Part shown: positions 1 to 8,236 of the stretch, piece by piece | Position numbering within the stretch: the stretch's first letter is position 1 | How the letters are laid out: each line of letters opens with the position of its first letter | Origin: Niveispirillum lacus | Lineage (GTDB): Bacteria > Pseudomonadota > Alphaproteobacteria > Azospirillales > Azospirillaceae | Length of the DNA stretch: 64,000 nt | Direction: 5' to 3' | Assembly (NCBI RefSeq): GCF_002251795.1 | Contig: NZ_NOXU01000032.1 | Location: 186,001 to 250,000 of the forward strand | Program-made: the position numbers and the translations under genes | Notes under the pieces: model-generated | Told to the model about the DNA's origin: nothing | Seen by the model: only the letters and a program-made list of their open reading frames with translations | Databases searched by the model: none

Positions 1-173
1 ACGGCCTGATCGGTACGCCCGGCCTGCAGCTCTGTCAGGCCCAGCAGATGGAGGGCATCAACATTGTTGGGGTCAGCCTTCAACATCTGCCGATAGGCAT
101 CGGCCGCGCGGTCGATATGACCGTCGCGATGATCGGCCAGCGCGGTGGCCAGACGCTCAGATATTGTTTTCAT
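1..173 (-). CDS. TPR-repeat protein, N-terminal fragment cut by window edge
   Basis: The reverse strand from an ATG at 173 stays open to the window edge and encodes about 57 residues. The sequence fits one and a half tetratricopeptide repeats: a helix pair carrying the A-x-x-x-Y-R-x-x-L pattern, then D-P-N-N-V-D-A-L-H-x-L-G-L, the usual start of the next TPR. TPRs are protein-binding superhelices, and in this island they are nearly always fused to glycosyltransferase domains, so the missing C-terminal part may be another such enzyme; that is inference. The start lies inside the last codons of the upstream 92-residue gene (17-base overlap) and has no clear Shine-Dalgarno of its own, which suggests translational coupling. 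It is the last visible gene of a minus-strand run beginning at 4622. Confidence 0.75.
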   Translation of the reverse strand, partial: MKTISERLATALADHRDGHIDRAADAYRQMLKADPNNVDALHLLGLTELQAGRTDQA

Positions 174-435
174 TCGACAGATCGACGGGACCGTGCCGGA
201 AGGGCACCCAGTCCTTGTGGTCCGGCCGGTACTGTAATCCATAGGGAGATTTCAGGAAGATTTTGTCGTGCAGCGGGCTTTCGCGCAAAGTGCGCTCATG
301 ATCCACCAGCGGCGAAGGAGCAAACACCTTCTCCCACACCTCCGATGCCTCTACAGAACGGCCTGCCTTTTTTACATAGTCCAGGGCCGCATCGCTTAGC
401 TGCCAGCAGCTTTCGACCATATCATAGTAGCCCAT
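157..435 (-). CDS. small protein of unknown function (92 aa)
   Basis: A 92-residue reading frame with a strong ribosome binding site (GGGGAGGAAT, 3 bases before the ATG on the minus strand). I do not recognise the family. The protein is acidic and aromatic-rich, with no signal peptide or membrane segment. It has an N-terminal helix-like stretch starting MGYYDMVESCWQL and a C-terminal half rich in Pro, His, Tyr and Asp. It sits 51 bases downstream of a TPR-glycosyltransferase gene and overlaps the start of a TPR gene by 17 bases, so all are probably in one transcript. A role as a small partner of the neighbouring glycosylation proteins is possible but rests on position alone. Confidence 0.7.
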   Translation of the reverse strand: MGYYDMVESCWQLSDAALDYVKKAGRSVEASEVWEKVFAPSPLVDHERTLRESPLHDKIFLKSPYGLQYRPDHKDWVPFRHGPVDLSNENNI

Positions 436-486
436 AACATTCCTCCCCTGCGCCCGGCCAGCAGGCTGACTGATACAGGAACCCGG

Positions 487-2001
487 TCAGGCCCCGCAAG
501 ATTTGACGGCGGCGCGCCGGGCACGGGCCAACTCGCGCAACCCTTCCACCGCAGCCTGGAACACCGGTTCCCAGTCCTGGTCGCTGGTCTGCCGGAACAG
601 CCGCATACTGGGATACCAGGGGGTACCAGCCGTACGGTCGCCATAGACCCAGTAAGGCATGTACTGCACCAAGTTCCAGACCGGCGTACCCAGCGATCCT
701 GCCAAGTGCGCCGTGGAGCTGTCGGTCATGATCAGGAGATCGAGCTTTTCCAGCATAGCGGCGGTATCGGCGAAATCATCGATATGCGGTCCCAGCGGTG
801 TGACCAGAAGCCGGCTGGACAGTGCGTCTAGCTGTTCTTCTGGCGGACCTTTCTGCAAACTGTACAGGCGTACGCCTGGCACCTCGCCAAAACGCAGGAA
901 GCGCGACAGGTCAGTGGCCCGGCGTTGGTTGTCGGCGAAGGTCACACGACCAGACCAGATGATGCCAACGCGCAGGATACCCGGTTCCGCAGACCCCAGG
1001 ACCCGGGCCGCCTTGGCCCTGGCTTCGGGGGGTATATGAAGCCGGACCGGCGGCGGTATTGTGTCAAAGGTGGTACCGCACAGATAAGGCAGGCTCATCT
1101 GCGAAGCCTGAACATCGAATTCCGGGAAGTCAGATCCGGCGGGCACGAACTCATCCACCGGCAATCCGCCCAGCACGCGACGCAGTTCCGGGTGGCATTC
1201 GAACAGGATGCGGCCACCGCGGGCCTTAACCAATTCAACATAGCGGGCGGCCATGAGCGTGTCGCCGAACCCCTGTTCGGTGGAAAGGAAGATGCGCTTT
1301 CCATTCAGGGGACTGCCATCCCAGGCAGCACCCGGCGTCGGCCGGGTCCGATAGGCGGCAATATGCCGGCGGGCTTCATATTCGCGAAAGCCCAGCTCGT
1401 ACTCGCCCACCTGCAGAAGGGTCAAGGCTCGTTCCCAGCACAGGGCCGGTGTGACCGGCCCCAATGCCACAGCCTTGTCCAGCAGGAACAGCGCTTCACG
1501 ATAGGCCGCAGCCTTGCGGCGGCCGATGACGGCATTGAACAGCAATTGCGGGTTGTCGGGGACCAGACGCATAGCTTGGGCGTGGGCTTCCGCAGCTTCA
1601 TCATGGCGACCGGCCTCGGTCAGCAGATTGCCCAGGTTGGACCAGATGCCAGCATTGCCGGGATCAAATTCCAGACCACGGCGATGACAGATCATCGCCT
1701 CGTCAATGCGGCCGAGCCGTCGCAATAAAATCCCCAGCGTGCTCCATGCCCCGCCATCGCGTGGATTGGCGCGCAGCGTCTCCTCGGTCGCCTGCAACGC
1801 CTGTTCATCCGCATTGGTGGGGGCTGGCACGGCCGCTGTCAGCAGCGGCGCCGCCGGAAGTGGAACCATAGCCGGCGCGCCGGTCACCGGCACCGGTGCC
1901 GGGGCGGCACGGTGGACGGGCGGTGGTTTCGGTGAGGCAGCGGCTTTACGCTTCTTGGCGGTCACTTTACTCTGGCTCTCAGACGCGGGCTGCCGCCTCA
2001 C
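487..2001 (-). CDS. TPR protein with GT-B (heptosyltransferase-like) C-terminal domain
   Basis: A 504-residue protein in three parts. Residues 1-50 are a Lys/Ala/Pro-rich linker of low complexity. Residues about 60-230 are TPR repeats (for example A-W-S-T-L-G-I-L-L-R-R-L-G-R and I-W-S-N-L-G-N-L-L). Residues about 235-490 form a GT-B-like domain common in TPR-glycosyltransferase proteins: E-Q-G-F-G-D-T-L near its start, V-G-I-I-W-S-G, then D-S-S-T-A-H-L-A-G-S-L-G near the end, the last resembling the nucleotide-sugar site of GT9 heptosyltransferases. The start is a GTG whose bases form GTGA with the stop of the upstream autotransporter gene, a typical coupled overlap. Two paralogues occur at 4769-6253 and 8214-9989. 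In this copy the usual A-D-W-R-W stretch is replaced by M-P-Y-W-V-Y-G, so donor or acceptor may differ. Donor and acceptor cannot be read from sequence; close coupling makes the autotransporter a candidate acceptor (inference). Confidence 0.8.
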   Translation of the reverse strand: MRRQPASESQSKVTAKKRKAAASPKPPPVHRAAPAPVPVTGAPAMVPLPAAPLLTAAVPAPTNADEQALQATEETLRANPRDGGAWSTLGILLRRLGRIDEAMICHRRGLEFDPGNAGIWSNLGNLLTEAGRHDEAAEAHAQAMRLVPDNPQLLFNAVIGRRKAAAYREALFLLDKAVALGPVTPALCWERALTLLQVGEYELGFREYEARRHIAAYRTRPTPGAAWDGSPLNGKRIFLSTEQGFGDTLMAARYVELVKARGGRILFECHPELRRVLGGLPVDEFVPAGSDFPEFDVQASQMSLPYLCGTTFDTIPPPVRLHIPPEARAKAARVLGSAEPGILRVGIIWSGRVTFADNQRRATDLSRFLRFGEVPGVRLYSLQKGPPEEQLDALSSRLLVTPLGPHIDDFADTAAMLEKLDLLIMTDSSTAHLAGSLGTPVWNLVQYMPYWVYGDRTAGTPWYPSMRLFRQTSDQDWEPVFQAAVEGLRELARARRAAVKSCGA

Positions 2002-4622
2002 CAGGCGACGCGGACTTGGGCGGTCAGCGCATGCTGGGTGCGGTTATCGCTCAACTCCGCATCATAGCGCGCCGACAGGCGGATGTTATCGGCTATTTCG
2101 GTGCTGACACCACCGCCCAGGACAGCCATATCGCGTCCCGGCTTTGCCGCGCGGATCCTAAAGGACTGGCCCAGCAGGGTCTGGCCGGTGCTATAGCCGG
2201 GATTGACCAAGTCATGTTCCCAGCGGGCTGACAGTTCCGGGACCAGAATGCCGCCACCAGCCAGCGCCACCGGATGGGTGAAGCGAAGGCCGAAGCCACC
2301 GCGCAGACCGGCCTGCTTATCATTAGTCACTGACAGGTTGAGGGCGTCGGCCCCGACCTCCGTAAACCCGTCAGCATCGCTGCCGTCATAACGCAGGAAA
2401 GCGCTTGGCGTAACCACAGCGGGGCCCATGTGCAGCCGATAGCCCGTCTCAAAGGCGGCACCGACACTCTTGCCGTCAGTTTTGCCAGTGGCAATGCGGT
2501 TCAGACTGCCAACAATGACGGCCCGGCGCGTCTCATAATCGCTAAAGGTCATGCCGGCCTGAGCATCGATAAACAGCGCTGCGTCGCTCCAACCTAGGTA
2601 ACCGCCAACATAGTAACTGCTGATGCTGGCCCGGCCGCTGTCGTTGCGGCCTGTCACACGGCTGTCGGCATAACCGACGGCCGCACCGAGTCGCACCCCG
2701 TCTGCGGCGACACCATAATCGACCCCAGCCAAACCACCCGCCATGCGGTGGCGAAAGCCTGGATTGTTACCGTCACTACCCGTGTGCGCCTTGTTTCCAA
2801 AGGCGCGGCCCCAAGCCTGCCAGCCATCGGTGCTCTGTTGCAGACTGCCCTGACGACTGGCCACCAGCGTCCCGAAACCTCGGCTGACATCAATGGCGAC
2901 CAGGGGCAAGTTGGCGTTGAACTGGCCGGAGAGGCTGGATAATGCATCAGGGACAGCATTGAGACCCAACGGGATCAGCGCATTCAAGATCGGCTGCGCC
3001 GCCGTGCTGCGCGCCGCTTCCAACGCATCCACGGCGCTGCCGGCCGCACGCTGGTTAAACGTCAGACCCGACAGTCCAGCATAAGAAGCGACGCCGACAT
3101 AAAGATCGACACTGTTGGCGCTGTACAGGGCCACGATGCGGCCGCTGGCCGGCAAACCCGCCGTCGGCTGCGTAATGGTGGTGAAGGTGCCAGTCACCCC
3201 ACCTTCCGCCTGCACAACACCCGCCAGACGTTGGCCCAGCGACAATGTATAGCTGTTGCTGCCAGCCGGTTCCCCGGGGGCGTAGGTAATCCCGCGCAGA
3301 ACCGGCGTGAGCGTGACGCCCGCACCAATCGTGTATGCATTGCCCGCACCCGTGACGAGGACACGCGAATAATTGCCCGCGCCATTGCCCGTTCCAGCGC
3401 CGTCGATCTCCAGCACCAGGCTGCTGTTGGCCTGTTGTGTGACCGGGCCGGTGAAGGTCATCGTGCCGGGGGAATTGCCGGGGCGCAGGGCACCGACGAT
3501 GGTCGTGGTGCCCACAACACGGCCCGTTCCACGCAAGATGCCCTGGGCGCCCACTGTAACGGGTGCAGTCAGCAGACTATTGACCGAGAGTTGGCCATTT
3601 TCTACCTGCACCACGCCCCCGGTCAGCCCCCCCGTCAGGTTGGCCTGGCCACCATTCCGCACTGCGACAGTGCCGCCAGCATTGTTGATGGCACCGGTCA
3701 ACAGGGTGCGCCCGCTCGTGGCAATGACCAGGGTACCCAAATTGGTGATCGGGCCGGCAATCACCCCCTGTCCCGAACCGATAAGGGCAAAGGGTGTAGC
3801 AGCGGCAGCCGTATTGATGATGCTTCCTGCCAGCCCGATATTCTGCCCGGCATTATCAAGAGCACCACCAACCGAGCCAATATTCAGCACTAGTGTGACG
3901 GGTTGGCTGATGCTGCCCAGCGCGCCGACGGCACCTGGGCGCAGGGTGCCGCCATCGAAAGTCAGGGTCCGGGTTCCCGAAAGAGTGGTCCCCAGACCCG
4001 CTGCGTCATTCGTCGTATAGAACGCCTGGTTCCGGTCGATGACAGCACCCAGATTGCCAGCGACATTGGGCGTACAGGTCGGGCACAGCGTGATCATGAC
4101 ATTGTCAATATTCTGCGCGGCCCCAAGACTGTTCGCCACAAAGCGCAAAACCGACTGGCTGCTGAAGGCCTGAACATTGAAGCTGTAGGTGACCCAACCC
4201 GTTGGTGGGGCGCTGTCACCGGCATAGTCGAAGATGCGGGCATCGCCGAAATAGGCGGTCAGACCTTGGCCGCCATCGCTCTTATACTGAAACGTGACAT
4301 TGTAACGGGCACCAACGCCGGTCGCCACCGTCTGGGTCAACATGTTGGTGGAGAACAGGAATTCCACACTGTTGCCGCTGCCGTCGGCACCGATGCCGGC
4401 CCGCAGGCCCGTAGGGTCGGTACTGGTCCAGTTATCGAAGGCCACCGTCTCTGACCCTGCGATTTTTGTCATCGCCTCAAAACTGCCATTGCACAGCAAT
4501 GCGCCGGCATCACAGGCAGCGGCGCCAGCCTCCCCGGCCAACAAAGGCGGCATCATTACGCTCGCCAGGAGGGCCATCTTGATGCTGGACAAGGCCACAG
4601 GCCGGCGCGCAAACCCGTTCAT
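1998..4622 (-). CDS. autotransporter outer-membrane beta-barrel protein with beta-solenoid passenger
   Basis: An 874-residue type V secreted surface protein. I start at the ATG at 4622 rather than further upstream: it is preceded by TGGGGGCAGAATTC, and the residues that follow (R-R-P-V-A-L-S-S-I-K, a hydrophobic core, then A-G-A-A-A) make a standard Sec signal peptide of about 33 residues. Next is a cysteine-containing domain of about 150 residues (C-D-A-G-A-L-L-C-N-G-S-F-E near its start, C-P-T-C at its end) that resembles DUF642-like or carbohydrate-binding jelly-roll folds. A Gly/Thr/Asn-rich passenger with N-x-G-T-L/V strands follows. The last 270 residues or so are an autotransporter barrel (W-x-A-W-G-R-A-F-G at its start, many alternating aromatic strands, terminal V-R-V-A-W ending in an aromatic residue). 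Its stop overlaps the GTG of a TPR-glycosyltransferase, which suggests the passenger is glycosylated. Confidence 0.88.
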   Translation of the reverse strand: MNGFARRPVALSSIKMALLASVMMPPLLAGEAGAAACDAGALLCNGSFEAMTKIAGSETVAFDNWTSTDPTGLRAGIGADGSGNSVEFLFSTNMLTQTVATGVGARYNVTFQYKSDGGQGLTAYFGDARIFDYAGDSAPPTGWVTYSFNVQAFSSQSVLRFVANSLGAAQNIDNVMITLCPTCTPNVAGNLGAVIDRNQAFYTTNDAAGLGTTLSGTRTLTFDGGTLRPGAVGALGSISQPVTLVLNIGSVGGALDNAGQNIGLAGSIINTAAAATPFALIGSGQGVIAGPITNLGTLVIATSGRTLLTGAINNAGGTVAVRNGGQANLTGGLTGGVVQVENGQLSVNSLLTAPVTVGAQGILRGTGRVVGTTTIVGALRPGNSPGTMTFTGPVTQQANSSLVLEIDGAGTGNGAGNYSRVLVTGAGNAYTIGAGVTLTPVLRGITYAPGEPAGSNSYTLSLGQRLAGVVQAEGGVTGTFTTITQPTAGLPASGRIVALYSANSVDLYVGVASYAGLSGLTFNQRAAGSAVDALEAARSTAAQPILNALIPLGLNAVPDALSSLSGQFNANLPLVAIDVSRGFGTLVASRQGSLQQSTDGWQAWGRAFGNKAHTGSDGNNPGFRHRMAGGLAGVDYGVAADGVRLGAAVGYADSRVTGRNDSGRASISSYYVGGYLGWSDAALFIDAQAGMTFSDYETRRAVIVGSLNRIATGKTDGKSVGAAFETGYRLHMGPAVVTPSAFLRYDGSDADGFTEVGADALNLSVTNDKQAGLRGGFGLRFTHPVALAGGGILVPELSARWEHDLVNPGYSTGQTLLGQSFRIRAAKPGRDMAVLGGGVSTEIADNIRLSARYDAELSDNRTQHALTAQVRVAW

Positions 4623-4768
4623 GAATTCTGCCCCCACATCAAGATTAACGGCACTTGAACAGCCAATAGAGGTGAGTATGTAGAGTATGCCCAAAACCAG
4701 AAGGCATATGGACAACAGACAGAGTTTATAACCCACGATCGTCGGAAATGCTTATCATTTCATAAAGT
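4623..4768 (-). promoter_or_regulatory. AT-rich gap, probable promoter region of the autotransporter gene
   Basis: This 146-base gap is clearly richer in A and T than its neighbours. It carries a TTATAA element on the minus strand about 110 bases before the autotransporter start. A perfect 6-base inverted repeat, GAAATG/CATTTC with a 5-base loop (4745-4761), lies just after the stop of the upstream gene and may be part of a weak terminator or an operator, since no U-tract follows. No promoter can be fixed with certainty. Confidence 0.35.
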
Positions 4769-6253
4769 TCATCCCTGGCACGGTATAACCTTAAGGTTAA
4801 TAAGATCAATTGTGCTCTGTGCGATCCGACGCAGGACGCCGTCCCATCCACTTTCCCGTTCGCATCTGAACATACGGATGCCGTCGTACCAGACGGTGCG
4901 GTCGGGGTGGGTCAGCCAGCGCCAGTCGGCCAACCAGGGCAGGGCCAGGAACGCCGGCTTGCCCATCGCCCCTGCCAAGTGGATCATGGCGCTGTCACAA
5001 CTGACGACCAGATCCAGGTTGGCGATGATGGCCGCAGTATCCATAAAACTGCCATGGGTTTGGTCCTGCTCGGCATCGGGGAAACAGGTGATCCCAAAAG
5101 GGCCGGCAAGCGCCTGCAACTGATCCAATCCGACCTTCTGCTGAAGATTGAACAGCCTTATTCCCGGCACCGCCGCCAGGGGCGCGAACGCACCCAGCGG
5201 GATAGACCGTTCGTCCCCGGCTGCCTGCCAGTTGATCCCCACCTTGAACCCATCCCTTGCGATGCGCCGACCCCAGGCGGCAACCCTGTCGGCGTCAGGA
5301 TGGAGATAGGGCTCCTTGGCCCCCGGCACGGACTGTGGTGAGCTGCCGCACAGGCCCGGCAAGCTCATCAGCGGTGCGTGACAGTCAGCCTGCGGTAATG
5401 GCTCACCGTGACACACAAGCTGGTCGATACCGGCCACGCCACGCAGGATATCCCGCATCGTGGGCTGGCATTCGAACAGGGTCCGGGCGCCCTGGTTCTT
5501 CAGCACCGACAGGTAGCGGATAAATTGCAGCGTGTCGCCCAGCCCTTGCTCAAAATGCACCAAAATGGTGCGCCCGGCCAACGGTGACCCGTCCCAGCGC
5601 GGCACACCCGGAATGTCACGGCGCCAGCCCCACGCCGCCTGCCGATGGCGCCAGTCATAGTGCGGCCATCCTTCCTCCCACTGGCCCAGGCTGATTAAAC
5701 AAGCCCCTAGATTCTTATGGTAGTCGGCGAAGTCTGGCGCCAGTCGGACAGCCCTCTTGTAGAGCCGCGCCGCCTCAACCGCCCTCCCCTGCCGTCGTAG
5801 CGCCCCAGCCAAGTTGTTGGTTACCGACCCTGCATCAGGGGCCAGCACCAGAGCCCGACGGTAAGCCGCCGCCGCCGCATCGTAACGACCCAGGGCCATC
5901 TGTACGTTACCCAACCGGAAGGCCGCGTCCGGGTAGTCGGGCTGACCCTCCAGCAGCCGCATCAGCAGCGCCGTCGCGCGCTCCAGCCCTCCCTTTAACA
6001 CCAGTAGGCTGCCCAGCCGGAACAACGTATGGGCATGGTCGGGGCGCCGTCGCAAAGCCTCTTCCAGCACTGGCAGCGCCGCATCGCCCTGGCCGGCATC
6101 CTCCAGCGCAATGCCCAGATTAAAAAGCGCCACGGGATGGTCGGGCGCGATTTTCACGGCATGGGCAAAGTGAGCAGCGGCCAGATCAGGCCGGCCACCG
6201 GCATGGGCCTGCACACCCGCGTTGATTGCCATACGGAAAGCATCATCGACCAT
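4769..6253 (-). CDS. TPR protein with GT-B (heptosyltransferase-like) C-terminal domain
   Basis: A protein of 494 residues if started at the ATG at 6253, which follows a G-rich stretch (GGGGGGCGGGCG). An ATG at 6286 in the same frame is the alternative. Residues about 1-215 are some six TPRs with regular D-P/A-P-D-x-A-x-x-x-L-G spacing. The remainder is the GT9-like domain seen in its paralogues: V-H-F-E-Q-G-L-G-D-T-L-Q-F-I-R-Y, K-V-G-I-N-W-Q-A-A-G, then D-L-V-V-S-C-D-S-A-M-I-H-L-A-G-A-M-G and L-P-W-L-A-D-W-R-W. In GT9 enzymes the late D-S/T-A-x-x-H-L-A motif helps bind the nucleotide sugar. It is transcribed away from the GT41 gene at 6374 and toward the autotransporter, with an AT-rich gap in between. 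Confidence 0.8.
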   Translation of the reverse strand: MVDDAFRMAINAGVQAHAGGRPDLAAAHFAHAVKIAPDHPVALFNLGIALEDAGQGDAALPVLEEALRRRPDHAHTLFRLGSLLVLKGGLERATALLMRLLEGQPDYPDAAFRLGNVQMALGRYDAAAAAYRRALVLAPDAGSVTNNLAGALRRQGRAVEAARLYKRAVRLAPDFADYHKNLGACLISLGQWEEGWPHYDWRHRQAAWGWRRDIPGVPRWDGSPLAGRTILVHFEQGLGDTLQFIRYLSVLKNQGARTLFECQPTMRDILRGVAGIDQLVCHGEPLPQADCHAPLMSLPGLCGSSPQSVPGAKEPYLHPDADRVAAWGRRIARDGFKVGINWQAAGDERSIPLGAFAPLAAVPGIRLFNLQQKVGLDQLQALAGPFGITCFPDAEQDQTHGSFMDTAAIIANLDLVVSCDSAMIHLAGAMGKPAFLALPWLADWRWLTHPDRTVWYDGIRMFRCERESGWDGVLRRIAQSTIDLINLKVIPCQG

Positions 6254-6373
6254 CGCCCGCCCCCCGCCGCCGTTCCTCTGATGCATAGGACCTGACAAGC
6301 GGCTTGGCAATGCCGCCCCAGCCCGGCATCCTTACCGGACCCTGCTGAAAGACGCCCCCTGTTGCCCCCCGCC

Positions 6374-8236
6374 ATGCCTACAGACCTGCTTCGTGCCGCC
6401 ATGGTCGCCTATCGCCAGGGCCAGATGGCGACGGCAGAGGGGATGTGCACGGCACTTCTGCGCGCGCAGCCAGGCCATAGCGGTGGTCTGTTTCTGCGGG
6501 CCGTATTGTGTGTGGCCACAGGACGGGATGATGCGGCGGCCGATCTGTTCCAGACGGTCTTGACCCTGGACCCAGCCATCGCCGATGCCCATGGCAATCT
6601 GGCCATGATCCGGCAACGGCAAGGGCGCCTGATTGAGGCAGAAATCCTGTTCCAGCGCGCCGCCACCTTGGCGCCGGACAATGCCGGCTGGCGGATCGGC
6701 CGTGCCCTGCTGCGCCTGAACAGGCCGCAGGAGTCGGCATGTGATTTCCGCTATGCGCTGTCCCAGGACCCCGCTTCGGCGGCAGCTTGGCGGGGTCTGG
6801 GCCTGCTATATCGAAGGCAGGGTAACCTGACCGCAGCGGCGTGCGCATTGGACCGGGCCTATCGCATCGATCCCACCCTCGAACTGGCCGACAGTGAAGC
6901 CTTCGGCTGCCGCCTGCAAGCCGCTGACTGGCGGGATTACGCATCCCGGCGGCAGCGGATTGTAAAGCGCATAGATCAGGGAGGGGTCGTGCTGCCACTA
7001 TTGATGCAGTGGATCGGGATCGATCCCAGACGTCAACACCGCGCCGCAACGACAATCTTCGGCACGCATGTTGCTCCGGCCCCGGCTTCGCCGATCCCAC
7101 GCCGCAATCGGGGCGATGGCACTCTTACGATCGCGTATCTGTCAGCCGATTACCATGATCATGCCACAGCCCATCTGATCACCGGCTTGTTTGAATGCCA
7201 TGACCGGCGGCATTTCCGCGTCCTCGCGGGCTGTTATGGGCCTGACGATGATAGTGCGGCGCGGCGCCGCATTCGCGCGGCTGTAGACAGCTTCCACAGC
7301 TTGAGCGGACTGACAGCCGACGATGCCGCCATGTGGGCGGCGTCGGAAGGCATCGATATCCTGGTGGATCTGAAGGGTTATACCGCTGGGGCACGGCTGG
7401 ACCTGCTGTCGCGCCGTCTGGCCCCGGTGCAGGTGGCCTATCTGGGCTATCCTGGCACAATGGGCGGTGCGGTACTGGACTATCTCATCGGTGATCCTGT
7501 GGTCACCCCGGCCAGTGACCAACCTTATTTCACTGAACGGTTGGTGCTGCTGCCCGACAGCTATCAGGTCAATGACCGAAAACGCCCACTGCCGGGGGCG
7601 TGCGATCCGTCCGTAAGGTCGACCTCCGGCTTCGTCTTCGGCGCGCTGCATCCCCCGCACAAGCTGACACCGGATCTGTTCGCCTGCTGGATGCGGCTTC
7701 TGTGGGCTGTGCCCGACGCCTGTCTGCATCTTTACGACCCTCATGGGGCTGCCACCCCCAACCTGCGGGCTTCGGCACAGGCAGCGGGGATCGATCCGGA
7801 CCGACTTGTCTTCGCTGGCCCAGCCCCTCTGGCGACCCATCTGGCCCGATATCGTGCTATTGATCTGTGTCTGGACAGCTTTCCCTACACCGGCCACACC
7901 ACATCGTCCGATGCACTGTGGATGGGCGTGCCGGTTGTCACCTGCCGGGGAGATGCATTTGCTGCACGGGTGACAGCCAGCCTGCTTTATGCCGTCGGCC
8001 TACCGGAGTTGATCGCCGATGACCAGATCGGATACGAAACACTGGCCCTATCGCTGGCCCGTAACAGGGACCGTTTGTCCCGACTAGCCGCACATCTGGA
8101 GCGGGTCCGCAGCACCGCCCCGCTGTTCGACACGCCCCGCTTTACCCGCCATCTGGAAACAGCCTATCGGCTGATGTGGGAACGTCACACCGCGGGGCTG
8201 GCGCTGGCCGGGTTCAGCATTCCGCCACAAACCTGA
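6374..8236 (+). CDS. TPR protein with GT41 (O-GlcNAc transferase/SPINDLY-type) domain
   Basis: A 620-residue protein. About six TPRs (residues 1-185) precede a GT41 catalytic region. GT41 enzymes add GlcNAc, fucose or glucose to Ser, Thr or Asn of cytoplasmic proteins. Motifs matching human OGT can be read in order: Y-L-S-A-D-Y-H-D-H-A-T-A-H-L (region of the active-site His), V-D-L-K-G-Y-T-A-G-A-R, Q-V-A-Y-L-G-Y-P-G-T, D-Y-L-I-G-D, H-K-L-T-P (position of the donor-binding Lys), then P-Y-T-G-H-T-T-S-S-D-A-L-W-M-G-V-P-V-V-T. The stretch before the Lys is unusual: A-L-H-P-P-H-K instead of the common S-F-N-N-x-x-K. The start is taken at the ATG at 6374; a TTG at 6362 also fits, and neither has a good Shine-Dalgarno. 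Its 3' end overlaps the convergent gene at 8214 by 23 bases. The second GT41 gene (40174) has a different G-H-T motif, so the two are not recent duplicates. Confidence 0.87.
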   Translation: MPTDLLRAAMVAYRQGQMATAEGMCTALLRAQPGHSGGLFLRAVLCVATGRDDAAADLFQTVLTLDPAIADAHGNLAMIRQRQGRLIEAEILFQRAATLAPDNAGWRIGRALLRLNRPQESACDFRYALSQDPASAAAWRGLGLLYRRQGNLTAAACALDRAYRIDPTLELADSEAFGCRLQAADWRDYASRRQRIVKRIDQGGVVLPLLMQWIGIDPRRQHRAATTIFGTHVAPAPASPIPRRNRGDGTLTIAYLSADYHDHATAHLITGLFECHDRRHFRVLAGCYGPDDDSAARRRIRAAVDSFHSLSGLTADDAAMWAASEGIDILVDLKGYTAGARLDLLSRRLAPVQVAYLGYPGTMGGAVLDYLIGDPVVTPASDQPYFTERLVLLPDSYQVNDRKRPLPGACDPSVRSTSGFVFGALHPPHKLTPDLFACWMRLLWAVPDACLHLYDPHGAATPNLRASAQAAGIDPDRLVFAGPAPLATHLARYRAIDLCLDSFPYTGHTTSSDALWMGVPVVTCRGDAFAARVTASLLYAVGLPELIADDQIGYETLALSLARNRDRLSRLAAHLERVRSTAPLFDTPRFTRHLETAYRLMWERHTAGLALAGFSIPPQT

